A stretch of 64,000 nt of DNA from Caprimulgus europaeus (GCA_907165065.1 OU015528.1:70909474-70973473); one strand, 5' to 3'; counted from the first letter of the stretch, positions 25,301 through 39,342 are shown. Notes: generated from the letters alone by a model not told the origin. Translations and numbers: made by a program.

Positions 25301-28300
25301 TGAAAATGTGATGCATGAGTCCAGAGTCTTGCTGCCTCAAGGGAGAAGTTCCCTCAGCCACAGACTCTGGGGTCTCATCCCAGAATAACCAGTCGTTCCT
25401 TTGCTGATTTTTTAAACTCTTGCAGCCTGTTTGTCAGTGAAGTTCTTGAAGCCATAACTGGCAAAGTCTTTCCCTTCTGCCGTTACAAAGCATTGGGTGA
25501 CCATTAGTCTACTCACTCCCTGTTCGGTTATGCCCTTCTTGGTTGAGGTGCAGGTACAGAAAGCGATGACAGAGCAGAAAGAAATTGTAAATAAAGAAAG
25601 TAATTGATACATATTTATATTTTTTTCCACAGGAATTTCACAGAGATGGACTGGCTGAACCAACAGTATGGAAAGCTGAAGGATGGAGACAGAAGTGTCT
25701 GAGGGAGCAGAGGAAACAGTTCATGCTAGTCGAAGCTTGGAGGCTAAAATGGCTCAGACTGTGTAAGATACACATTGCTGGTGGATGAATGTGTTTGCAG
25801 AGTTCCCATAAAATGTCTGACAGAACAGAGAACACTTTTAACAAGAGACCTGCAAGAACGTTTTTTAATGGTTGTTCTGTTTTGTTTTGTCCTATTTTTC
25901 CCTCCTATTATTACTCATTGCCATGAGGGGAGCTTAGGTGTGATCTTTCTGGGGTATTGGCTCTACAAGAAGTGTTCCTGCTCAGTTTTCAAAACATGGT
26001 ATGACTACGAGGCCTCTGCAGCCAAGAGTCTGTGCATACAGACCAGCACCAAAATTGCCCATAAGCTGGTCCTGCTATAATAACTTGAAAGTTAGTTACC
26101 AATTGCTTTAAAAAGGAAATACTCCAGGTCTCAGTCAGAACCAACTCTAAACCCCTATCAGTTGCCCATCCTCCTTCACATACTCTCAGGGAACATATGC
26201 GTTACTAATAGTCTAAAAAATTCCTCTGTATAACTGCTTTCCTCAGGTAGATCATTAGAGGAAAAAGCAGATCTGAACATTTTAGTTGTGTTAGTTAAGA
26301 AATGATTGAAATGTGTACAGTTACGAGAGCAATTACTGTGGTAGAAGATCACAAACAAACTAGAATAGCAAAGCCATATTATAATTTATACAGATTTTCT
26401 GAAAATATTTACAATTTTCCTGTCTCCTCTGAGAGGTTGTAAAGCATTCTTTCATTCCCTTCCTGTGCCTATTGAGATCCAAGAGAGAAAGCATCCTCAG
26501 CTTTGCCTCAGGGGACACATGGCAAGACATACTTGTGTGATACTCCATCTCCATGAAGATGGACATATATTATCTAGTCAACATTGTGTTGTATAAAATT
26601 AAGACTTATTTAGCTCAAAACTAGACAACTAATAATCTGAAATTCATTTAAATGTTTCCCTGTATGTATTTTCTTCTCCATACCTGTCTTTTTGCAGGCT
26701 CTAACAGTGTTGCATTCCATATGTTTCTTTGGGTTATTTTATATTTGCCACAGTGAGGAGATTTTGACATACAATAATTAATCATTCCTCAGATTTTTGA
26801 CAGAATCCATTTAGAGGTAGCATTAAATGTTTTATGACTCAGTTTGAACCCAAATGAAATAAAATTTAAGTCTCACAAGTATGTGCACTGGAATTGTTTG
26901 CTTTGCTTTGTTTTGTTTTGTTTTTTTCTGGGCTGTGATTTTCCAAATAATCTCTCCTCAATTTAAATTTTAAAGTGTTTGTAGTGAAAATGTATGTTAG
27001 TATACAGTTTTGGTCTGAGAACGTGTTTTTATAAATATCAAATTCAGTTATATGTTAACAGTTTAGCTACAAGGTAAATTTCATATATGAAAAGAGGTTG
27101 TGGAAATTGTTGGAGTAAATTCTTTCTGAAGACTTGCCACTCCTATTGTCTAATCCTTTTCCCCTCTCCACAGGACTTTTATTGCACAATATGTCTTAAA
27201 GCAAAATTCTTCTTTAAAATCAATAGAAAGAAATAGGAAGAGATTAACAAAGAAGCCATCTTTTTGGAATAAATACTGTTTACAGATCATTTTGTAGTCT
27301 TACTTTAGGGTCAGTTTCATAATCCAGAGCTGGTTCAGAGGTTTTATAAATCATTCACTATCTGGATCCACTAAAAAGAATCTAGTTGTTTTAGCTAAAG
27401 AATGCAGCAGAGAAAAATGAAAAACAAAATAGTTATATGAACAACATGATTTTTATCCTAATGCCTTTTTAAAAAGTACTCTTGAAAATAACATACTGTG
27501 AACTAATTTTAATCATATGAGGACAGATCACGTAAACAAAGTCTATCTAGTGATCTAGTTCCAAACTTAAGATGGTCTGTGAATCCTGTTAAATTTTCAT
27601 CTTATGCTTCCCAACAATTTTTATAATGTAACATTTATTTTTGATAATGCTCAGAACTATAAATCATTTTATTTTACAACCCTCGAGTCTTAGGATTTAT
27701 GAATACAGAAGAAAATCTGTTTCCTATTTGTATGCTCTACTGTTTGGAATTACATGCTAGTGTAAGAAAATCTGTCCTTATACAAATGTGATAACCTGAA
27801 AATATATGAGGGTGCCCTTGCTTAGGTATGACCAGTCAGCCTCAATTGGGCAGATCTGGTTTGTTATTTTACTTGAAGTATGTAACGATAAATAAAGTTC
27901 TTGGCTCACAAGAAGAAGAATGCTATTACAATATATATGGGCTGCATGTTTCATTCTGGTTCTCTATTGTGACTGTAATTCACTGTAAGACTCAAAGGTT
28001 GAGGATCAAGTGTTCCCAGTTTAACACAGATTTATATCAACTTTATTCTCAGTGAGTTACCGGTCTGGGCATTATTTGTCTTAGGGTGTAAGTTCCTTTC
28101 TTTGGTTCAGATCAAAATTCTATTGTGCACCTAAGTTACTGTTTTCCAATGGAAACTACTATGCATTCATCAAGGATTTCTCATCTTAAATAATAAGAAT
28201 ATTAATTTTAAAATTCTAAACCTCCTATATTTGAATGCAAAGGATCTTGCTGCTTTTCAAATACTTCACAGAAACATACAGTACATGTACGTGCCTTTTC

Positions 28301-31300
28301 TACATTAGTACAAAAAAAGCCTTCATATAGCAATGGGCCTAAATTCTTTAAAAAATTTCATTTGTTCCTAATACACTTTTAAAAATTAAAAAATGTGGAA
28401 GAAAATGTGTGCAATTTATACAGGCTTCATTCACAGAACTAGAATTCTATAGTGCTATAGACAATCAAGATACTTCTGCAACCACCAAATTCTTTTGTAA
28501 AGATATGTAATCTTTTGCATGCTGAAAGTTAGATCTGTGACCAAGAAGGATGACAAATATCAAAAGTCTCTTAAGTATCTGCTCAAGCTAGTACAGTGAA
28601 GACAAATTTATCTCTCAAGGAAGTGACACATACAAGAAAATGTAAGTCTTTTCATTTTATGAACTCTTCCTATGGGATTTCACAGAAAAAAAATGCAAAT
28701 GTAGTTACTTGAAGAGCATATCTTTACACTTAGACATATCAACCATCCTTCTACTCTGAGCCAAAGCAATTTCACTAGAGCATTGTCAGCTTCACAGCTC
28801 AGGCCTGGATTGACTAGGTGAACAGAAGAAAATTTAGGAATATACGACACCAAAAAAGAAAAATCTCCTGGGTCTGTGGCATGAGAAGTCCAATACCAGC
28901 AAGGAATGTTAGCAGGATTCCTGGGGTCTTGATCATAATGCCTTTTGTAGAACAGTCTCACATACCTACAGAAATCCTACTGAAATCAGACAGTTGTATT
29001 CACAGAGGTCTGCCCAGTTATCACTACACTGCAACTGTAATATCTGGAAAAAAAAAAAATCCACATATATAATTATCCAAAAATCCATTCTGAAAATACA
29101 CTTTCTCTCTTGCAACATATGTATGTTATTGTGTTCCATGCTGAATGAATGCCCTAATACTTACATTAAAATGGCATTCCTATTTAATAATGCATCTGCT
29201 CAAACAATGTTTCAACCAATGACACTCAAATTTAGTTTGAGAGACCTAACAGCCTTCATCTTCTTTCCAGGAATACCTCTGTCACTGTTTTCCATAAGGA
29301 TTTAGATGGACATCTGTTTATTTTTGGTTTTTCTCAAGGAAAACGGTGAAGAAATGGCCTGGCTGGGCTGTATAATATGCACTCCACAAAAGTCTTGAAG
29401 TCCCGAAGTCTTTTCTGGAGAAGACGGACATCACCTCAGTTTAGCAATTTTCCCATGGAGGTTTTCATCTAGGAATTCTCCATGAGAAATCAGGACAAAA
29501 ATGTGCAGCTCTGTTCATTATCCATGACATTTTTTTTAACTTGTTTTATAATCTGCTTCAAGAGTTTCTTCAGGACGTGGATCTCTTGCAAGAACTATAT
29601 TGACAGCTACTGAAGTGGTATACATTTCAGGAATCAATGCTGACATGCTAGAGCCATAAAATAAAAATAGGACAAATAACTTTGACTGAATCAACTTTGT
29701 CTAATTTTTGAAAGGTCTGATTTTATTTATACCTAAATATGCATTGCATTAGAGTTATCAGCAATAACTATAGCTCTTAGGCAAACAATAACAAAATATT
29801 ACTCGATGAAATAATAAAAAAGAAAGATATTTAATTTAATTAAGAAGAAAAATGAATAAAGTTACACACGCAAGCATAGTTAAATATCACTGGCTAACAA
29901 ATGCCGTATGTAATCTAAAGGTGGCAGTGTATCAAGTAAGAGTCAGTTAAGAGACTGACGGCAAAAGTTGGCCTTATGCTGATTTGCATTCATTCTTGAA
30001 ATGCAGCCTTTCACTGGACTTGTTTTACCTTAATGAATCTCAGAACACAAAGTCAAGAACAGAACAAGAATGAGGAGCCTGTATAGATCTTCCAGATGCC
30101 TAATAAGAAATAGTCCTTTGCTTACCCTTATGAGGGTAGATGAAAGTATATGCACTCTGAACAACTGTAAAAGGCTCATCCTATTCCTATTACTTATCAT
30201 AGTATCTTTAGCTAAAAAGTGCTGCAGAAAAATTTCCTGATGACTACCATGCTGAACAATGTTGCATACCATACTTGTTTTTTACACCCTAAAAAATTAT
30301 CCAAGCCAAATCTACATTGGCTGCTACAGAAGGTTGGCTTAATACCTAAAAAGAGAAGCCAGGGCACTTGTTCAAACAGCTCCAGTACCCCTGGCTCTCA
30401 GTACAGTTAGCACAAAGGAGATATAACCAGGCCATGTTTTGAAAAGCAGCTGTGAAGTGAGGGTTATGCAAAAGGCATGTATTCTGACTCTCATCTTGGC
30501 AGAGGTGACTTCCAGATCCTTGATTCCATTGCACTCCATCTAAATAGATTCAAGCTACTTGAAATTTATGTGACTAGACCTAGTTTTTCCCAAGAAGCTG
30601 GCTGAACAGGCATGGTGAAACACAAGAACAGACACATTAATGTAGCTTGTGTTTGTTTATCTTTAACTGCCATGTGGCATGCTATAGGATCTTCTTTTTG
30701 CTTGCCATATTAATTGTCTTCTATTAGTTGTGTCATTTCAGCTTTACTATCTGCAACATAGGCAACACAACATTTATGAAAAATAATATTTTATAAATTT
30801 TATCTTCCTTGTACACACACTTGTAGTTGTATCACACTGTTGCTTTACTGAGTGCACTTTGAAGTTCAAAGCTAACTTACCTGCTTGCATAATAAAAACA
30901 TGGTTTACATTCACAGAATTCACAAATATCATTAGTATGTAGAAGGCAATAATTTCCAGTGTCTCTGAATTCTAGAGGCACGGAACAGACTTTTTTCTTC
31001 TCAAGGCTGTCAAGCAGGTAGAAGAAGTGTGATTTTATTTATCTGGGTATTTTGGGATGTTGTTTTGGTTGTCTATATGTTTTATGTTTTTCTCATTTTC
31101 TAAGAAAGGAAAAGAACAAGATCTCATTAAAATACACCATTGATTGCTACTATGATGACAGCAATTTTAGCTTTCCCAGGTATTTGAGAATGACAGATTA
31201 TAATTTGTTTTTGCTTATTTATTTTAAAATAAAATAATAATATTGCTTTACTATGCCTCAGGAAAAAATAATTTCAGAATGTGGTTTGTAAAGAGAACAT

Positions 31301-33109
31301 ATTAAATGTAGAAACCAAAGAAATTTCTTTAGCAGTAGTCTAGTTAAAAGCAATCAGAACTGCTGAGACTGAAAATAAAATTTATCAATAATATTTATAT
31401 GGAAAGAGACATTTCAAGAACCGATAATGAATATAGCAGGTCCTTGTGTTGCACAACCCAGCATGACAACTAAGGTTCTTTCACAGTAGAGAAATTTCCA
31501 GGTAGACTAGAGTCAGAATAGCTCTTCTATGTCATTTCCAGGCTGAAAGCTGAATATTTATCAAAGGTTCCAGTTAGGGAATGTTTTGCAGTCGAGATAA
31601 CAAAAGACTATCTTCCATTAATATTTTTTGAAATATTTGTGAGCAGAAAAAAACAAAGATCTCCACATTATTATTGCTGATGTTCTTTTTGGTGAAATAT
31701 GTGTCAGCATCTGTAGCAGTAAAGTAAAAAAACAAGTGAGCAGATGAGAACAGTAATACTAATTCTTTCTCAGCTGAAATTTGTTTTATCAAAGTAAAAA
31801 AAAAATCCTTGGAACTAAAGAAATCCTACATTTAAAGTTAAGAATGTGTGAAAAAATAATAATTTTATCCTTGAACCAAAATCAAGAAAATATTGAATCA
31901 GGGATTAAATGTTGTTGGTCTAAAAACTGAAATGCTATAGAAACTGAAAATAATATATTTTATTTTGAAGATAGAAAGACACTGTAGTAAAATAAGATCT
32001 TAGGTGGCAGATGTTTTCCAAAATTAATATGTGATAGAGTACGTAAAAAGTGTGAATAGCTGGATTGAAAACACAGAGAATAAACAGTTTATAATACTGT
32101 TTTAGAAACAGGAAAAGACATCTGGGCTTCAAAGAATCATGCTGAACAAAGGAGACAAATTTCAAATCTGTTCAAAAGATATGACATTTCAGCAACTTTC
32201 TAGGGTGGAACCTCAGTCACATCTCCTCCTTGTATCATCCTGGTTCTGCTGAATTTTAACAACAATAAACACCTGCCAAAATCAAATGGAATCTGTTTTG
32301 GACACAAAATATAAGATTACCAACTGAGTTAGAAGACCAAACCCAACAAAATGCTTTTAAAATTTCAAGAGCCATGGTATTTTGGATTCTATCCATATGA
32401 AATACTGCTCTTTTTCAAATGCGTGAGAGCATTAAACAGCTCTGGGAATTATCACTGTCATGAAGGAGATTAGTGTCTTGCACTCTCCTTATGGTATTTT
32501 CAACTTCTGAACCAGCCTGTGACTAAATTTTTATAATGAAAAACGTTTGCAGTGCTAATGCTGACCTCATTTGTCTCTTAAATGCTAAATGAACTTTAAC
32601 CTTATGAATCTTCTCTAGAAACAAAAATCTGATCATTTATACATAGAAATAGAAAATACTGGACTTAGTAGTATCCAAGTAAAACACTGTGGAACAGAAA
32701 ATGGACAGGTGATAACACTATTTGCATCTCTCTCTTTTTTCTTTTAGTCTCATTAGATTCAGTTCAGCAGGTTTATTTTCAATTATATGAATAAAATATA
32801 AAGAAACATTCTCCCTCAAAGTTTTATTTGCTGTAGAAAAAGAACTGCCGTCTGATATTCTAAAACCGGAGTTTTGTAACTAAATTAATATGAACATTTG
32901 TTTCACCTGGTAAAATGAGGTGGGTTTGAATATTAAATAATACTCTATGATGTATACTTTGCATTTCTAAGTCATTGTTAAGAACAACTGCATTTCAGAA
33001 TTTAGGACACTGAGGAAGGAAGAATTAGTTCCCTGAAAAAATAACTACTCTAAGTATTAAAACTCTAGTCGCTCTGTTGACTGTTAATGAAACTGTCTAT
33101 GTATACATG
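25301..33109. other. Unique AT-rich noncoding DNA (7.8 kb)
   Basis: No gene, RNA gene or recognisable mobile element on either strand. It contains a small (TTTTG)-type repeat at 26896-26927 and short A runs, for example 29049-29060. Open frames up to about 100 codons (28680-28961, 28994-29305, 25775-26080) have no domain or splice-like context and are treated as chance. This is the longest stretch without a recognisable insertion in the left half. Confidence 0.5.
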
Positions 33110-33367
33110 TGAGTGGGCACAACGGGTACAAACAAATGTTGTCTGAACATCAGCAAATACTCTTTTACTGGTAGGGTGACTGAGCTCTGGCACATGTTGC
33201 CCAGGGAAGTTGTGTATTCTCCCTCCTTGGAGATACTCAAAAGAATCATGAACTTGGCCCTGGGCAACCAGCTGTAGGTGGCTCTGCTTGAGCAGAGAGC
33301 TTGAACAAGATGATCTTCAGAGATCTCTTCCATGCTCAACCATTCTGTGTTTATATGTGATTCTAGG
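33110..33367 (+). mobile_element. CR1 LINE 3' tail
   Basis: The match starts near the end of ORF2 ('agggtgactgagctctggc', 'gttgcccagggaagttgtg') and runs through the 3' UTR ('ggctctgcttgagcagagag' then 'caagatgatcttcagag') to 'accattctgtgtttatatgtgattctagg'-like terminal bases. The UTR is of a different subfamily from the other copies here. The left boundary is blurred. Confidence 0.85.
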
Positions 33368-33473
33368 TATATAATATAGAATCATAGAATCATAGAATCA
33401 ATGGTTTGGGCTGGAAGGGACATTAAAGACCATCTAGTTCCAACCCCCCTGCCATGAGCAGGGACAACTTCCA

Positions 33474-33839
33474 CTAGATCAGGCTGCTCAAAGCCTCATC
33501 CAGCCTGGCCTTAAAAGCTCCCAGGGAGGGGGCATCCACACCTTCTCTGGGCAACCAGTTCCAGTGTCTGATCATCATCACTGTAAAGAATTTCTTCCTA
33601 ATACCTAATCTAAACCTGCCCTCTTTCAGTTTAGACCCATTTCCCGTTGTTTTATCATTAACTGCCCTTATGAAAAGTAAAAAAAAAAAAGCTCTTCCCA
33701 GCTTTCGTGTAGGCCCCTTCAGGTACTGGAAGGCCACTATAAGATCTCCCCGGAGTCGTCTCTTTTCCAGGCTGAACAGCCCCAACTCTCTCAGCCTGTC
33801 CTCATAGGAGAGGTGCTCCAGCCCTCTGATCATCCTCAT
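33474..33839 (-). pseudogene. CR1 ORF2 C-terminal fragment (121 codons)
   Basis: It contains [39 protein letters not shown] and NWLPREGVDAPSLGAFKARL, ending at the natural ORF2 stop. A phenylalanine run (RAFFFLLF) is created by the A12/T12 run and marks an expansion mutation. Confidence 0.87.
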
Positions 33840-34118
33840 GGCCTCCTCTGGACTTGTTCTAACTGGTCGATGTCTCCCTTATGTTGGGGGCTCCAGAACT
33901 GGACTCAGCACTCCAGGTGGGGCCTTACAAGAGTGGAGTAGAGGGGGGAAGAATCACCTCCCTTGACCTGCTGGCCATGATTCTCTGCTGGCCACGCTTC
34001 TCTTGATACAGCCCAGGATACGGTTGGTCTTCTGGGCTGCGAGCATGCATTGCTGGCTAATACTGAGCTTCTCATCCACCACCATTCCCAAGTCCTTCTC
34101 TTTGGAGCTGGCCTCAAG

Positions 34119-34439
34119 CTACTCATCGCTCACCCTGTATTTGTGCTTGGGGTTGCCCTGACCCAGGTGCAGGACCTTGCATTTGGTCTTGTTGAATTTC
34201 ATGAGGTTTGCACAGGCCCACCTCTCATACCTGTCAAGGTCCCTCTGAATGACATCCTGTCCCTCCAGCATGTCCACTGCACCACTCAGCTTGGTGTCAT
34301 CAGTAAACCTGCTGAGGGTGCACTCAATCCCACTGTCCATGTCTCCAACAAAGATGTTGAACAGCACTGGTCCCAATACTGAATCTTGAGGGACACCACT
34401 TGTCACTGGTTTCCACTCAGACATTGAATTATTGACCAC
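34119..34439 (-). pseudogene. CR1 RT fragment with altered FTDD box
   Basis: The 106-codon frame includes [19 protein letters not shown] (G to D in the PQG motif) and [11 protein letters not shown], where the usual FADD reads FTDD (complement of 34296-34307). It continues to [18 protein letters not shown]. Both changes lie in catalytic motifs and look like neutral decay after insertion. Confidence 0.87.
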
Positions 34440-34449
34440 AACTCTGAGT

Positions 34450-34683
34450 TCAACCAGCCAGCCAGTTCCTTATCCACCGAGTGGTCCATCCATCAAATCC
34501 CCATGTTTCCAACTTAGAGACAAGAATGTCATATGGGACAGCTTCAAACGCCTTGCACAAGTCCAGGTACCTGCCATCAGTTGCTTTAGCCTTATCCACA
34601 AATGTTGTAACCCCGTCATAAAAGGCCACCAGATTGGTCAGGCATGATTTGCCCTTCTTGAAGCCATGCTTGTGGATGTTCAT
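34450..34683 (-). pseudogene. CR1 RT fragment, motifs 2-3 region
   Basis: The frame carries [20 protein letters not shown], then [16 protein letters not shown] (RT motif 3 region; the first catalytic Asp equivalent is in YLDLCKAF), then WIRNWL. The usual AFDTVPHD is changed to AFEAVPYD, replacing a conserved D. A frameshift separates it from the next piece. Confidence 0.85.
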
Positions 34684-37600
34684 GCTTCTGTTTTTCTACC
34701 ATTACGGGAAACTCCTATTTGCTCTCTGTTTCTATAATGCTTCAAAAAAGAGTAGGTAGCTAATAATTGCATACAGCAATTCTCTGTCACTCATAATACA
34801 AGAGGAAGAGATAAATTACTCCCTACGTCATTCGTCTGTCACTATTTTCAGTATCATAATCTGTAGTGAAAACTGTTTTGATTGAGTGAAAAACTGGATA
34901 ATTCTCATTATTATCTATTTTGGTTGTAAATTAAAAATAAAGCCTGGTTTAATTTGCTTTGTTTTTCAAATATTGTTCATAGTTACTACGGTAAAATATG
35001 AGCAGAGCAGACACAGTTGTATCTGTCTCTTGTTTTAAGTTCCTCTAAAGCTATGTTTTGAAAAATGTATCATAATTTCAGTCCAAGAGGAAAGAATTTT
35101 TCAAAATTCTGCTACTTATTTTAATCTTTTGCATTGGAAAATCTTTGAAAACTAATCTGGACAGATTTATAAAAATGGCCAGGGTCTAAATGTAAGGTTT
35201 TTTCTATCTGTTTTTAACACAACAATTTTGATTATTACCTTAGTAATTGATGAATTTTGATTAAATTAATCAATCCCTATATATTTTTATTTAAAAAAAG
35301 AAAGTTTTTATTTTAAAACAATCCAGACTTCTCCTTATGTAAACCTTTAATGAGAATGGACAGAAGGCCTCATTTCCACTCAATTTATCTTTAACTGATG
35401 TTCATTGATCAAATTCTGTCCTGAAATGGTTTTATGATTATAATATCAGGGGGGAGTTATTGATACGGTTTTCCACTTACACATGGAATATTATAATGAT
35501 GGACTCAGTCTATACACTAACATGAAGAATCTGAAGCTACTTTAAATTAAATCAATAAACCCTAAAAATAATGATTTCATCTCAATTGCTAATCAATTTG
35601 TTCTAATTCTGTCAGTGGATGAAGATATACTCCATTACAATGAGAACGAGCTAACAGGAAACCTTTTCTGAGTATTCTCAAAGACAAGTCAAAATCCAAC
35701 TGCCCATAAAGTAGTTTCTCCTGTAAAGGGAATAGTTCTCCCTGGGCTAAATCTGAGATGCGCTAGCAGAAAATGAGTGGGATATTTTTAGAGTTTCATT
35801 GTGTATTACTACTTCGTTACAGTTGCAGAATTGCAGAATTGCTCCTGAATCAAGACTAATAACCAAATTTTCACTTCTATACCTGTTTTATCTACAGTAG
35901 CACTCTCCTGGACAGTGTTTGTACTCCAGGGGAAACCCAGCTGGACTAGTTCCTAAATGTTAATACAATACTGTCCGGTGATTGAGTTAAAGCATGCCAG
36001 ACGGGATGCTTGCCTAGTAACATTCACAGGGTCCTGTCCTAGGAGAGTCCCTGGATCAGTTCTTGAAAGGCCATGATGTATGTCTCTGACATAAGGCAGG
36101 CAGGTTTTTTCCTCTTAGAAAGTTCTTGTCATTCAGTTTTCACCAGTTTTAGAGAAAAGAGTTTGGGGAAAAAAGCATCACGATTCACATGTTCCTTCAA
36201 TAAACTTGGGATCAGTTACATATGGGATTTTAAGGAAAATAGACAATATTTATTGTGATATGCTTTCTTTGCCCATAGAGAAAGCGTTCTTTCAAGTTGT
36301 CAGTTCATACCTTTCCACATCAGTTTCAGAACTGAATATGTTGTTATTTGTAATGACACTAGCACCTGAATATAGTATAGATAAGCACACATATAATTGA
36401 CATGGGGTTTTTTGAGATCTTAAACATGATTTTTCTTCAAAATAATAGAAGCTTTCACCTGCATGCCAGATACTCTGAAAGTTCACATTTACAAATGCAA
36501 ATTCTGTGGAATGCAATTAAACAGAATAAGGCAAAAGGAAAACTTTTGGGGCACAAATGGGAGGTAGGCTTTCCCTTTTCTCTCAGTGAAAGATTCACAT
36601 ATCTGTCTTTTGGATTGAGCATCAGTTGCATCAATGGCATAGTGTAGTTTAGGTTCTAGATCAGTTTTTAATCATAAAATATAATTTTAAACCTATCTTG
36701 GAACCCTATGTTTCAAGAAAGAAATGTATGAAGACCTGTAATATTATGGCTTGTTTTAAGGACATCTGTCTACTTCTACTGTCAATTCTGCATAAAGTCA
36801 TTAAAAAATTCCTCTATTGAAGTACACTGTAGTGGAATAGGAGCATGCTGTTGATCATGTTTGTGGAATGTCTTTTGTAAAATATTTTGGATGCTACATC
36901 CATGGAATGAACGTGGATTCCAAATTTGACTCTATCCAGTGAAGATGTTAATCAGAAATGTACTTAAATGATTGAGTAGAAAGAAAATCAGGAATTCATT
37001 CAAGTCAGTACTGAATTCTTAGAAGTTGCCAACAGTTTGGTAAGATTTTTTCCTGCCAACAGCAACAGGATCATAAGTTCGACTTAGTTCTGTGGCAACA
37101 AGCTTGATCTTACTGAGATTCACTGAGTGAGTGATAAACACTAGATCAGCTGTAACCTTAGAAACCAAGATAAACAAAGAGACTGGAGCAAGTGAGAACC
37201 CTTCTAAAAAGAGAGGAAGATAGTGACATCTTTGTAACATAGCAATTGAACTGATATTCACTGTTAAGAAGTTCTTCCCTCTAGCATTGAATCTCTTCGC
37301 TGAACACTTATTTAGGCACTGACTCCCATGCATGAGACCAAAGAGCTACATCAGTTTAAGGCATAAACCCCTCATCTTTCCCATTTGTTTTTTTCTGCTA
37401 GAAGTTACACAGTGGGATGGGGGTATTAGAAGTAAATGTGTTTATGCCTCAGTACAGATTAGTTGGTGCAACTCCAACACTTCTATCTTCAGGGGTGCAA
37501 ACACACTTTTCTTCTGTCACCTCTTTTCAGACTGTCCAGCAAAGTGGTAAGGTAAAAGCTATCTTCAGCCACCACAGCTAGATTTGAAAAAGGTTTGGGC

Positions 37601-38733
37601 CCTGTTCTTTTTAGCAACTCATCTAAGTCCCCTTGTCCTTAACCCATTTTTTAGTGTTCTACTTTTTGTCTTGTTTCTCTTGGTGCATAAGACATCTGTC
37701 CTGATTGCAATTTTCACCAAAAGGATCCAATGACAGCTCAACTTATGAGAAAGGAAATTTCCAGTATAATTTATGCAGAGCTGTTCTCTCTGATACTACA
37801 ATCAGAAAATTAATAAAGGCTCACTTAGTTTTTCTATCCTGGCAAACTCACTAGGTGCTTTGTGACAACCAGCGACAAAGTTGTCGTATCAGCTAATTTT
37901 TCCTCTCTTTCAGCTACCAAGAAGTTAACTTCCAAAAGTGAATGACTACCTAACCCCTCTCAGTTAAAAGTGAAGAGGAACTCCAGGAACTTTCAAAGGA
38001 AAGAGGAAAAACTGAAGCTGGTGAGTTGTTGTCTCCAAGTCTTAAGTTTTATTATTTCATTCTCAGAATATCTACACTTCCATAAACAAGACTAATGATA
38101 TATTCAAGGCCTTGTTGCCACAGGTCTAAAGCACTTGGAAAAAATGAAAGACATCAAACCAGGTCCTAAACAGTATTTTAAGGAAGCAACAACAGCTTGT
38201 GCCAGCTCAACATGTAATATTTCCTTTGAATGTTTTTAAGGGTAATTTACATTTTTTGTTTGGACATCCAGTGATTTTCTGCCCTCAAAGTGCATCTGAA
38301 CTAGCCTATTAATATCAGAAGAGCAGGGAAAAAATAGTTTCAAAACTGTTTTCAAACCTGCTCCTGCATGAGATACTCAGAACAACTGAATGTGAACATA
38401 TATGTTCTCCTGCTTCCTTTCTACGAAATTGCTTAGAAACAGAACACAGTTGAAACAAACACTCCAGTAAGCTTCTTGAAATGTCCCAAAGCCAGATTTT
38501 TTTTTTTCTTTTTTTTTCTTTTTTTTTTTTGCTAAGGGGCTGCAAACACTTAGGTCATATTACAGTTGATAGCAGTTTGTTTTGTTTTTCTGCCATAGCT
38601 GCGGATGACAGAGATCCAAAACCCATTGACTTGAATAGGCTTTGGATTGACTGTGAGGAAAGGATTTCCACTGTAGATAGGAATGCTAAAAACATAATCG
38701 TTTAAGGCTCCAGTTTCAGAAAAATTATTCCAG

Positions 38734-38752
38734 TCTCTCTCTCTCTCTCTCT
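38734..38752 (+). repeat. (TC)n microsatellite
   Basis: About nine uninterrupted TC dinucleotides. Confidence 0.9.
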
Positions 38753-39342
38753 GTCTTGCACATACACACATTTGCTTAGTATCAAATTCTCTGTCTATTG
38801 TTAATGTTAGATAACTATAAAATCACTGAAACCATTCAAAGAGCAAGGTGCAATCCAATGTGAATAAAGCTTTAAATACTTGCTTAGAGGTGGGAATTTT
38901 CCCTTCGGGCCTTGATGCAAAGCTATCAGGCACATTCTTAAATGAGGTCAGCAGATTCCCATGTGTTTTTACATATAACTTTGTCACCAAAAAAAACCCC
39001 ACTTGTATTAAAGTTTCAAAGTCAGGTACTCTGTGGGTAGGGTATGCCAGAACTGGAGATGCCCTTTCTTTGACAGATAGAAGCAACCTATCCTCAGGCC
39101 TCTGTGCTTTTCCAGGACTATAAATCACAGATGCAGAGTGACTGGTCCAGACAGCACTCACCAACACATACATGTCTCAGACTTCCTCAGAACAGCTGAA
39201 AGCAGGATTGATTCAGTTACCAAGAAAAGAGGACTGAGGCACACTGGCCAAGTAGCTCACTGCTATCAATCATTTATTTTCAACTTTCCCCAAAAAAATA
39301 TAATTTAAGAGGGCCAAGGGTGCATGAGAGAAGGAGAGTAAT

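Larger units (their letters stand above)
33376..34683 (-). mobile_element. CR1 LINE, 5'-truncated, young-looking
   Basis: On the minus strand the copy runs from the [11 protein letters not shown] block of RT through the palm and ORF2 C-terminus to the 3' end. The + strand there reads 'tagaatcatagaatcataga', three reversed octamers. It is the longest well-preserved CR1 here (1.3 kb). Its 3' UTR subfamily is shared with the copies at 16.86-17.77 kb and 60.48 kb. It lies tail to tail with the CR1 ending at 33367, only about 8 bp apart. An A12 run at 33680-33691 and several frameshifts have inactivated ORF2. Confidence 0.95.

Noticed and set aside
37019-37333. Minus-strand 104-codon frame as a possible exon
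   Set aside because: No family resemblance, and no support for splice sites or conservation from the sequence alone.
38823-39173. Minus-strand 116-codon frame
   Set aside because: No domain, no splice-like or promoter context, and overlapped by a 91-codon frame on the other strand; consistent with chance.
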